From contig DGSM01000060.1 of the NCBI GenBank assembly GCA_002393975.1, positions 6,310 to 13,593 on the forward strand: a stretch of DNA of 7,284 nucleotides, in the 5' to 3' direction. Source of the stretch: Clostridiales bacterium UBA4362 (GTDB lineage: Bacteria > Bacillota > Clostridia > TANB77 > CAG-508). The notes beneath the pieces were generated by a model. That model saw nothing but the letters and a program-made list of their open reading frames with translations. It was not told the origin of the DNA and did no database searches. The stretch's first letter is position 1; every line of letters begins with the position of its first letter. The position numbers were made by a program, and so were the translations under genes. Below are positions 1 through 5,690 of this stretch, in pieces.

Positions 1-2
1 GA

Positions 3-128
3 AAGACACATACAGCAAAATCTTCTTTAAGAAGAATATGGGTTCGATCCCCATAATTGGAGTGTTCCAATTTAGCCAAATGGTAAAGGCAATCGTCTGT
101 TAAACGATCAATAATCTTAAAGTGTCTT
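3..128 (+). ncRNA. Terminal helix enclosing the permuted tRNA; candidate Y-RNA-like transcript
   Basis: The sequences flanking the permuted tRNA pair with each other. AAGACAC (3-9) complements GTGTCTT (122-128), and CTTTAAGA (25-32) complements TCTTAAAG (115-122); base 122 can join only one of the two helices. Bases 10-24 would form a large 5'-side bulge. This helix opens out of the variable-loop position of the tRNA fold and holds the two ends of the RNA together. As I recall, bacterial YrlA Y RNAs have a similar plan: a stem made from the 5' and 3' ends binds the Ro60 protein, and a distal module mimics tRNA. A Ro-like protein gene lies about 3 kb downstream at 3160-4686. I did not find a clear copy of the conserved Ro-binding sequence, so the Y RNA label is a hypothesis. 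The helix could equally help process or circularise a permuted pre-tRNA. The true 5' end may lie outside the window. Confidence 0.45.
33..113 (+). tRNA. Circularly permuted tRNA-Asn(GUU)-like gene (3' half precedes 5' half)
   Basis: The T arm comes first: stem ATGGG (38-42), loop TTCGATC (43-49), stem CCCAT (50-54). Next are the 3' acceptor strand AATTGGA (55-61) and G62 as discriminator, then only GTG/T (62-65), then the 5' acceptor strand TCCAATT (66-72), which pairs with 55-61 at 7 of 7 positions. The rest follows tRNA order: T8 and A9 (73-74), D arm 75-90 with a GCC/GGC stem and GG at 82-83, A26 (91), and an anticodon arm with stem ATCGT/ACGAT (92-96, 104-108) and loop CTGTTAA (97-103), giving anticodon GTT at 99-101. 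No T arm or 3' acceptor strand follows 108, and none of the 5' half lies before 38, so a normal linear tRNA cannot be drawn. A TCC...GGA acceptor with discriminator G agrees with bacterial tRNA-Asn identity. CCA is not encoded. Either a permuted tRNA gene or a Y RNA that mimics tRNA would look like this. Confidence 0.82.
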
Positions 129-136
129 GTTAATAT

Positions 137-223
137 GCAGGTATGGTGGAATAGGTAGACACCACAGACTTAAAATCTGTTGGGCGTATGCCCGTGCCGG
201 TTCGAGTCCGGCTACCTGCACCA
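137..223 (+). tRNA. tRNA-Leu(UAA)
   Basis: The acceptor stem GCAGGTA (137-143) pairs with TACCTGC (213-219), followed by discriminator A220 and an encoded CCA (221-223). The anticodon stem is ACAGA/TCTGT (164-168, 176-180) and the loop CTTAAAA has anticodon TAA at 171-173. A long variable arm (about 181-194, GGGC/GCCC type) marks a class II tRNA. The T loop is TTCGAGT. This is a normal, complete bacterial-type gene that starts 8 bases after the terminal helix of the permuted element, so the two are probably co-transcribed. A UUA-reading tRNA suits the AT-rich codon use of the surrounding genes. Confidence 0.96.
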
Positions 224-225
224 AC

Positions 226-253
226 AAGATTAGAAAATTAAATTTCTAATCTT
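226..253 (+). terminator. Perfect 11-bp hairpin plus T-run between tRNA-Leu and tRNA-Lys
   Basis: AAGATTAGAAA (226-236) pairs perfectly with TTTCTAATCTT (243-253) around a 6-base loop, and a T-rich run follows (252-256). It has the form of an intrinsic terminator, though the stem is AT-rich. Only 8 bases separate it from tRNA-Lys, too few for a promoter, so tRNA-Lys and the nuclease gene behind it must be fed by readthrough or by processing at this hairpin. It could be an RNase processing signal instead of a true terminator. Confidence 0.6.
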
Positions 254-261
254 TTTATTAT

Positions 262-337
262 GCGCCATTAGCTCAGTCGGCAGAGCACCGCACTTTTAAT
301 GCGGGTGTCCGCGGTTCAAATCCGCGATGGCGCACCA
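262..337 (+). tRNA. tRNA-Lys(UUU)
   Basis: The acceptor stem GCGCCAT (262-268) pairs with ATGGCGC (327-333), followed by discriminator A334 and an encoded CCA (335-337). The anticodon stem CCGCA/TGCGG (288-292, 300-304) closes the loop CTTTTAA with anticodon TTT at 295-297. The T loop is TTCAAAT. The gene is complete. It ends 11 bases before the Shine-Dalgarno site of the next protein gene, so tRNA and mRNA probably share a transcript. Lys AAA codons are very common in this AT-rich sequence. Confidence 0.97.
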
Positions 338-359
338 ATTTTTTAATAGGAGTAAAAAA

Positions 360-1199
360 ATGCCTGCTACATCAAATATTAAATCTGATAATCAATATTA
401 TGGTAAATATTTTGAAATTGCGACTGTTACTAAAATTAATAATGAAAAAGAAAATCCTAATCCAAAAAATTATGATGATATAAAAGATTATGATTTTACA
501 GAAAATGAAATTGAGCAATTAAATAAAGATGCTCAAATTTTAGCAAATTATATTGGAAAAGATCATACAGCAAAAAGAGTAGGAAATCATACTGTTTCTG
601 GAATTGGAGATATTATTATTGATGATAATATTAAAACAGAAATAAAACGAGTTTCTGCAGGTACTGGTACTTATCATAATACAAGTGTTTATTATTTTAC
701 TTCTTTTGGATTTGACTTTAAAAAATATATGGAAAAATTTAAATTAAGAGAGACAATAGAAAAATATTTTCCAGATATTCCTGTAAGTTATTCTAATAAT
801 AGCCCAGTTAATCAAACAAATAGTTCTAAAATTCGACATAGTACTCAATTTGGATATGAAGAAATTAAACAAATTGATGAAAAGATGAGAATGGAATTTG
901 TACAAGATTTGGTTAATTTTTTTAGAAATAATCCTGAGAAAGCTCAAATTTTTTATAAAGATATGGTAAATAAACAAAAAATTTCTCAGCAGAAAGAAAG
1001 CATTGTTGATCGTTTTATTGTTTTTAATTATAATAAACAATCAATTATGGAAATTAGTCTTGATACTATTAAAAATAATCCAATTAATACAATTTATGTT
1101 AATGATTTTGGATTTTGTATTGGTAGTTTACGTATCCAAATTGGATGGCAAAATGGAAATGGATTAAATAATCCAACAATTCGAGTATTTTTAAAATGA
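360..1199 (+). CDS. Putative PD-(D/E)XK restriction-type endonuclease
   Basis: The start at 360 was chosen over an in-frame ATG at 327, because 327 lies inside tRNA-Lys while 360 has AGGAG (348-352) 7 bases upstream. This gives 279 residues and a TGA stop. I do not recognise a named family. Visible features are a GD-x9-E-x-K pattern (G83-D84 and E94-I95-K96), which fits the PD-(D/E)XK nuclease core, and an upstream acidic residue in a YYGKYFE motif (E19) of the kind seen in the N-terminal helix of such enzymes. The C-terminal IGSLRIQIGW and NPTIRVFLK segments resemble beta strands. The next gene encodes a DNA methyltransferase and its ribosome site overlaps this stop codon, which strongly suggests a restriction-modification pair. 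It has no in-frame TAG, so it reads the same under the standard code and the TAG=Gln code. Of 14 Gln codons, 12 are CAA and 2 are CAG. Function is inferred from motif and context. Confidence 0.6.
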   Translation: MPATSNIKSDNQYYGKYFEIATVTKINNEKENPNPKNYDDIKDYDFTENEIEQLNKDAQILANYIGKDHTAKRVGNHTVSGIGDIIIDDNIKTEIKRVSAGTGTYHNTSVYYFTSFGFDFKKYMEKFKLRETIEKYFPDIPVSYSNNSPVNQTNSSKIRHSTQFGYEEIKQIDEKMRMEFVQDLVNFFRNNPEKAQIFYKDMVNKQKISQQKESIVDRFIVFNYNKQSIMEISLDTIKNNPINTIYVNDFGFCIGSLRIQIGWQNGNGLNNPTIRVFLK

Positions 1200-1203
1200 G
1201 GAG
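1198..1203 (+). promoter_or_regulatory. Shine-Dalgarno GAGGAG coupling nuclease and methyltransferase
   Basis: GAGGAG overlaps the TGA stop (1197-1199) of the nuclease gene and sits 7 bases before the ATG at 1211. The overlap suggests translational coupling and fixes the methyltransferase start upstream of all six in-frame TAG codons. Confidence 0.8.
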
Positions 1204-1210
1204 TGATTCA

Positions 1211-2074
1211 ATGCCAGCAGAACTTGATAAATTTTATACTTAGCCTAATATTGCTAAGTAGTGTTATAATTTTTTAATTAACCTATATCCAAATATTGAA
1301 AATAAATTATTTCTTGAGCCAAGCGCAGGTAGTGGTAATTTTTTAAATTGTTTAAAAAATTATATTGCTCTTGATATAAAACCAGAAGATGATAGAATTT
1401 AGGAACAAGATTTTCTTAAATGGATTAGTCCTAAAGAGCATTTAATTACTATTGGTAATCCACCATTTGGATCACGTTCTAAATTAGCAATTAAATTTTT
1501 TAATCATGCGGCTGAATATTCTGATATAGTAGCTTTTATTGTTCCAGTCTCATTTATGAAATGGAGTGTATAGAAAGAATTAGATAAAAGATTTTCATTA
1601 GTTGATTATTTTTATCTTAAAGAAGAATCTTTCTCAGCCAATGGAAAGCCATATAGCGTTAGAACCGTATTTTAGGTTTGGGTACGGCAAAAGACAGAAT
1701 ATGATTCTGGAATTAATAAACGACTTTAGAAACAACCTCCTATTAAACATGATGATTTTAATATTTGGCAATATAATGCCACGCCAGAAGCTGTAAAAAC
1801 AGTAGAAGAAAATTGGACTATTGCTACCTATAGACAAGGGTATCATGATTATAATGAACTTTTTGATCATGATAGTTATGAATATATAAAAGAAAAAATG
1901 ACTGGAGAAAAGAAACAACAATTTTTCTTTATTCAACCATTAACTGAAGAAGCTGAAAAAATTATTCGTTCAATGGATTTTAATGCCCTCGCCGCAAGAA
2001 ATACTGCGACTCCTGGATTTGGAAAAGGAGATTTTGTTAGTTACTATACTGAATTAAAGGAACTGAATAAATAA
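1211..2074 (+). CDS. N6-adenine-type DNA methyltransferase, with six TAG codons read as Gln
   Basis: From ATG 1211 to TAA 2072-2074 the frame is open except for TAG at 1241, 1259, 1400, 1571, 1673 and 1727 (codons 11, 17, 64, 121, 155, 173). With TAG=Gln it gives 287 residues. The SAM-binding motif I is EPSAGSGNF (36-44), D55 fits motif II, DFL (67-69) fits motif III, and NPPF (83-86) is the catalytic (D/N)PPY/F motif of N6-adenine methyltransferases. TVFQVWVR near residue 155 matches the FQ-I/V-W motif common in this family, with the Q supplied by TAG. Under the standard code only a 10-residue peptide would be made, and the gene would be missed or called broken. Other Gln codons are all CAA (8), with no CAG. 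It sits 11 bases after the nuclease and 17 before the DUF262 gene. It probably protects phage DNA from the partner nuclease or from host restriction; the target site is unknown. Confidence 0.9.
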
Positions 2075-2091
2075 TGTCAAAGGAGTATTAA

Positions 2092-3114
2092 ATGGACATT
2101 CCAAAACCGACATATACTTTTTCAACTAAAGCATATGCTATGGATCAAATATTGTCATTTTATAAAAAAAATCAATTAGATACTGCACTTGACTGTCAGC
2201 GAGGACTTGTATGGACTGATCGTCAAAAACAAGATATGATTGATACAATTGTGCGCAGAGAACGAATTCCAGAATTTCATACTATTAAAGAAGAGAATGA
2301 ATCTATTTTTCATTTTGCTGATGGTAAACAAAGAATAACTACTACAACTAGTTTTCTTACTAATGAACTGTCATGGAAGAAATCTTATGCGAATGAATTA
2401 TTTTGGCCTATTTTTAAGAATAATAATAGCATCTTTTTTAGGGATTTACCAGAAGGTTGGAAAAATGCGATTTTGAATAGTGAATTACAATTTGCTTGTT
2501 ATCAAAACATGACTGATACTGCTTTGATTATTTTATTTAGAAAATTAAATAGTGGTACTAGTCTAAGTAATTTTGCTAAAATGCTATCTTCAAATATCTA
2601 TTTAAAGAAATATTTTCTTGATGGGTTAATGGCACATCCTGTATGTAAGAAAATTTTTACACAAAAAGCATTAGATAAAGATGATGCTGAAATGACATTT
2701 ATTAGAACTTATTTGATTCTTAAAAAGTGGGATGAATGTCAGACAAATTTTACAATGGATTTGACTCCTACTGGATTGCCAGGAACATTGAATCTTCCTA
2801 ATTTTCCAACAGATGAAGAATTAGGCAGCATTATTAAAGAGCTTCAGAAATATCAAAATATTATTAAGCAGTATCTTGATACAATTAATACTTATAATAT
2901 TATAGATGGTTCTTTAATGACTAATACAAGTTTTCATTTCTTCTTGCCAGTCTTTATAGATTATAAAAGTAATAATCATTTTACTAATTTTGAAGATTTG
3001 TACCGTCATATCTTGCTTTATAAAGCTAATGAAATAGTCGGTGCTGGAGCCGATTATGGCCCTACTAATTTAAAGAAATATTTTAAATTTGCTAACGATA
3101 TAAAATATAATTAA
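2092..3114 (+). CDS. DUF262 (ParB/Srx-like, GmrS-type) domain protein
   Basis: The start at 2092 has AAAGGAG (2079-2085) at good spacing, and the 340-residue protein ends with TAA. The N-terminal part carries the two DUF262 signatures: CQRGLVW (35-41) followed by a helix with K46 and an IVRRERIPEF segment, and DGKQRIT (77-83). DUF262 proteins use this ParB-like fold for NTP binding or hydrolysis, and many, such as GmrSD-type enzymes, act in modification-dependent restriction or other defence. The C-terminal half is helical-looking and has no HNH (DUF1524) motif that I can see, so this is a DUF262-only protein. It follows the methyltransferase by 17 bases and is probably in the same operon. 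It has no in-frame TAG. Gln codons are 9 CAA and 4 CAG. It may be the regulatory or NTPase part of a three-gene restriction system, or a separate anti-phage or anti-host factor. Confidence 0.75.
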   Translation: MDIPKPTYTFSTKAYAMDQILSFYKKNQLDTALDCQRGLVWTDRQKQDMIDTIVRRERIPEFHTIKEENESIFHFADGKQRITTTTSFLTNELSWKKSYANELFWPIFKNNNSIFFRDLPEGWKNAILNSELQFACYQNMTDTALIILFRKLNSGTSLSNFAKMLSSNIYLKKYFLDGLMAHPVCKKIFTQKALDKDDAEMTFIRTYLILKKWDECQTNFTMDLTPTGLPGTLNLPNFPTDEELGSIIKELQKYQNIIKQYLDTINTYNIIDGSLMTNTSFHFFLPVFIDYKSNNHFTNFEDLYRHILLYKANEIVGAGADYGPTNLKKYFKFANDIKYN

Positions 3115-3120
3115 CTTACA

Positions 3121-3134
3121 GCTCTGATAAGAGC
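3121..3134 (+). other. Small hairpin in the leader of the Ro-like gene
   Basis: GCTCT (3121-3125) and AGAGC (3130-3134) form a 5-bp stem with a GATA loop, 10 bases before the AAGGAG ribosome site (3144-3149) of the gene at 3160. There is no T-run, so it is not a terminator. An exact TATAAT (3106-3111) lies just upstream and could place a transcript start near this hairpin, but in such AT-rich DNA that match is weak. It may stabilise the 5' end of a separate mRNA for the Ro-like protein. Confidence 0.3.
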
Positions 3135-3159
3135 CAAGAGAAAAAGGAGATAAAAAAAT

Positions 3160-4686
3160 ATGAATACTCTGCTTAATGGAATGAAGGACGCAACTAATTA
3201 TACTTATACTGAAAATGGCGCGCTGACCCATAAGACTTCTATGTCTGGGCTTCTCGACCTCTTTGGTATGGGTGCGGCTTATCGTACTCGTAGTGATAGT
3301 GATTGCATTGTTCTCTTCCAAGATGCTTTTAAAGAGAATCCTGTGTATGCGCTGAAATGCCTGTTCTATCTGCGTGATGTGCGCGGTGGCCAGGGTGAGC
3401 GCAGATTCTTCCGTGTGGTTACTAAGTGGCTTGCGGATCATGAGACTGCGGCTATGCGGCGCAATCTTCAGTACGTCCCTGAATTTGGTCGTTGGGATGA
3501 CCTTTATGTTTTTGTCGGCACCAAGCTGGAAAATGAAGCTTTTGATTTTATTAAGAAACAGCTTCTTCTGGACATTGAGTGCAAGACCCCTTCCCTGCTT
3601 GCAAAGTGGCTGAAGTCTGAGAACACTTCTAGCAAAGAATCTCGCATTCTTGCTGATCGCACTCGTCAGGCTTTCGGAATGACTCATAAGCAGTATCGTA
3701 AGACCCTTTCTCTGCTTCGTGAGCGTATCAACATTGTTGAGCGTCTTATGAGCGCAGGTAAGTGGGATGAGATTGAATTTGATAAGATTCCTTCTCGTGC
3801 TGGTCTGATCTATCGTAACGCTTTTGCACGGCATGATATTGAGCGTATGAAGTCTGAAAAGCAGGTTCGCTCTTATGAAGATTTCATGAAGGATGAAAAG
3901 ACTACCGTTAATGCTAAGGTGCTTTATCCTTATGAAGTTGTTTCTCAGGCTTATAATTTAACTAGTAATCATAATCGTTGGTGGAATTCTCCTGAGAGTG
4001 TAGATGATGTTGACCCTGTTCAGCGCAATGCTATTAATAAGTATTGGGATAATCTTACTGATTATTTCAATGGTTGTAGCCTTGATGCTCTTTGCATGAT
4101 TGACACTTCTGGTTCTATGTGGGGAAGCGAAGCAAGCGCACCTATTAATGTTGCTATTTCCATTGGTCTTTATGCGGCAGAACGTGCGCGTGGTCCTTTC
4201 GCAGGTCATTATATTAGTTTCAGTTCTCGTCCTCAGCTGATTGAAACTAAGGGTGTAGATTTTGTAGATAAGGTTTATCGTATTTATAAAACCAACCTTT
4301 GTGAGAACACTAATATTGAGGCCGCGTTTGATATGCTCCTTGATACTGCTCGCAGAACTCATTGTAGTCAGGAAGATCTTCCTAAGTCTATTATCGTTGT
4401 AAGCGATATGGAGTTTGACTCCCAGGGAGGTTATTATGGTAATCGTAATAACACTCTTATGGAAAATATCGCTCACAAGTGGGCTATGACAGGATATAAG
4501 ATGCCTAACCTTGTATATTGGAATGTCCAGGCACGCCAGAACAATGTTCCAATGCAAGTTAAAAATGGAGTTACTCTCGTTAGTGGTATGAGTCCTGTTA
4601 TCTTTGAACAGATCATGAAAGGTAAAACTGGATATGATCTGATGATGGATAAGCTTAATGAAGAGCGTTATGCTTGTATTAAGTAA
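3160..4686 (+). CDS. Ro60/TROVE-like (DUF2828-type) RNA-binding protein with vWA domain
   Basis: AAGGAG (3144-3149) precedes the ATG; the product is 508 residues with a TAA stop. The N-terminal half fits a helical-repeat Ro-like domain: LRDVRGGQGERRFF (residues about 71-84), a GRWDDL segment, and KWLKSENTSSKE (149-160), all typical of the DUF2828/Ro-like family. The C-terminal half is a von Willebrand A domain with an intact MIDAS: D315-x-S317-x-S319 in MIDTSGSM, a TNIEAAF segment (T384), and SDME (D416). Ro proteins are rings that bind misfolded RNAs and Y RNAs and hand them to nucleases such as PNPase; a similar cytoplasmic role here is inferred. The gene is clearly richer in GC than its neighbours and uses 14 CAG and 2 CAA for Gln with no TAG, suggesting a different origin or selection for strong, early expression. 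A strong terminator follows directly. Confidence 0.85.
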   Translation: MNTLLNGMKDATNYTYTENGALTHKTSMSGLLDLFGMGAAYRTRSDSDCIVLFQDAFKENPVYALKCLFYLRDVRGGQGERRFFRVVTKWLADHETAAMRRNLQYVPEFGRWDDLYVFVGTKLENEAFDFIKKQLLLDIECKTPSLLAKWLKSENTSSKESRILADRTRQAFGMTHKQYRKTLSLLRERINIVERLMSAGKWDEIEFDKIPSRAGLIYRNAFARHDIERMKSEKQVRSYEDFMKDEKTTVNAKVLYPYEVVSQAYNLTSNHNRWWNSPESVDDVDPVQRNAINKYWDNLTDYFNGCSLDALCMIDTSGSMWGSEASAPINVAISIGLYAAERARGPFAGHYISFSSRPQLIETKGVDFVDKVYRIYKTNLCENTNIEAAFDMLLDTARRTHCSQEDLPKSIIVVSDMEFDSQGGYYGNRNNTLMENIAHKWAMTGYKMPNLVYWNVQARQNNVPMQVKNGVTLVSGMSPVIFEQIMKGKTGYDLMMDKLNEERYACIK

Positions 4687-4689
4687 GGT

Positions 4690-4722
4690 AATAGGTCTTA
4701 GATTTATCTAAGACCTATTTTT
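4690..4722 (+). terminator. Intrinsic terminator after the Ro-like gene
   Basis: AATAGGTCTTAGA (4690-4702) pairs at all 13 positions with TCTAAGACCTATT (4707-4719) around a TTTA loop, and a T-run ends it (4718-4722). It begins 3 bases after the TAA. The next gene's ATG is at 4729, so that gene must be expressed by readthrough or from an upstream promoter that I cannot place. Confidence 0.9.
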
Positions 4723-4728
4723 ATTATT

Positions 4729-5562
4729 ATGACTACAATATCTTTTAAATTAATTGAAAAACAATTTAATACAGATACTTATCATCTGGGATATTTATTA
4801 TATCCTGATATTGTTAAATTAATGAATTTTCCTATAAAATTTCGTCCTCCTAATTCAACCTTCTTTATGAGAGATAATTTATATTAGCAAAAAAAAGTTA
4901 TAGGACTATTAGTTATAAAACATACATTAGATTATGATTATAGTATAAATAAAGATATTACTAATAAATTATAGAATATACCAAACTTATCTTTTTTAAG
5001 TAATATAGATTGTTTGTCTTTAAAAATGGCTTAGATTTTAGCAGGAACTGGATAGTATGGTAAAAATCAAGTTGTTTATGATGATTATTTTGGTTTTGAA
5101 ACTCATGTCGCATTAGCTCTAATTTATAATCCAATTATAGATTTACCTTCAAGAAAAAAACCAAATTGGGATTTATTGCCATAGTGTCAAGGGTGTAATG
5201 ATTGTCAAAAAGCTTGTCCTGTTCAAGCATTACATAATGATGATTATCCGCCTTGGGTAGATTGGGTAGCTTGTAATACATTTAATAGATATGGAAATCA
5301 TAAAAATATTCCTTCTATGAAATGGGGATGGGGAAAACAAATAATAAGTCCTCCTTTATCTGATGAAAAAATTTTTCAAATACAAACAGATAAAGATTTA
5401 AAAAATTTAACTGGTTATGATATTATTCCATCAAAAATTGAAAATAATAATGAAATAAAATATATTCAATATCCAATATGTCGTGAATGTACTAGTCAAC
5501 CTAAATGTAGTAAATTTAATGGTAAATATCCATATGATAAAGATCGCGTAAAAATATATTAA
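4729..5562 (+). CDS. QueG-like (epoxyqueuosine reductase family) 4Fe-4S protein, five TAG codons read as Gln
   Basis: The frame from ATG 4729 to TAA 5560-5562 is interrupted only by TAG at 4885, 4972, 5032, 5053 and 5182 (codons 53, 82, 102, 109, 152). With TAG=Gln it gives 277 residues. AGTGQYGKN (105-113, Q109 from TAG) matches the AGLG-x-x-GKN signature of QueG-like proteins, and CQGCNDCQKACP (153-164) is a ferredoxin-type 4Fe-4S motif directly after the TAG at codon 152. Further cysteines (C182, C251, C254, C260) could ligate a second cluster. QueG makes the last step of queuosine in GUN-anticodon tRNAs (Asn, Asp, His, Tyr). The protein is shorter than cellular QueG and its N-terminal domain is hard to align, so substrate and reaction are uncertain. 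Gln codons are 5 TAG, 11 CAA and no CAG. The start has no visible Shine-Dalgarno site and lies 7 bases after a terminator T-run; the exact start is therefore tentative. Confidence 0.75.
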
Positions 5563-5602
5563 AAAAAGCCTAGTTATTTATTTCTAAATAACTAGGCTTT
5601 TT
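5563..5602. terminator. Bidirectional terminator between convergent transcription units
   Basis: An 18-bp perfect stem (5563-5580 with 5585-5602) closes a TTTC loop. A T-rich run continues on the plus side to 5610, and the A-run at 5561-5567 gives a U-run for minus-strand transcripts. It starts one base after the stop of the QueG-like gene and lies about 90 bases beyond the holin stop, so it can end both the plus-strand and the minus-strand units. Confidence 0.92.
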
Positions 5603-5622
5603 ATTTTTTTATTTTCATGTTT

Positions 5623-5653
5623 TGCGCTCATTGCCTCATCTCCGGCCGGCGCA
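5623..5653. other. GC-rich structured island between the convergent genes, function unknown
   Basis: In very AT-rich surroundings, this stretch is GC-rich and can fold: TGCGC (5623-5627) pairs with GCGCA (5649-5653), and inside it GCC (5633-5635) pairs with GGC (5644-5646) around an 8-base loop. CCGGCCGG (5642-5649) is a palindrome. I considered known riboswitch and small-ribozyme cores and saw no convincing match. It lies in the 88-base gap between the bidirectional terminator and the holin stop, where I see no gene. It could be a 3'-UTR structure, a small RNA, an attachment or packaging site, or a scar of recombination. Confidence 0.35.
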
Positions 5654-5690
5654 TCGAAACCTAAAAACAAAAATCGTTTTGGAATTTTTA

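Noticed and set aside
20..37. A possible anticodon arm (TCTT/AAGA, loop CTTTAAG) with anticodon TTA that would read the UAA stop codon, joined to the T arm at 38-54.
   Set aside because: Only one base would be left for the variable loop, no D arm can be drawn upstream, and the acceptor strand pairs with 66-72 instead. The same bases form the helix with 115-122.
1..337. A search for the suppressor tRNA with CUA anticodon that should read TAG.
   Set aside because: The three tRNA-like genes have anticodons GUU, UAA and UUU. No CUA loop in a tRNA context was found; it must lie outside the window.
1211..2074. Reading the methyltransferase region as a pseudogene with multiple nonsense mutations.
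   Set aside because: All interruptions are TAG, there are no frameshifts and no in-frame TAA or TGA, the motifs are intact, and three other genes show the same pattern.
3083..3111. A sigma-70-like promoter (TATAAT at 3106-3111 with a poor -35 near 3083) before the Ro-like gene.
   Set aside because: The -35 match is poor and TATAAT occurs easily by chance in such AT-rich DNA; not strong enough to list as a promoter.
3070..4557. Long open frames on the minus strand opposite the Ro-like gene (about 3070-3834 and 3958-4557).
   Set aside because: They have no ribosome sites and no recognisable motifs, and they overlap a well-supported gene; they are by-products of its codon use.
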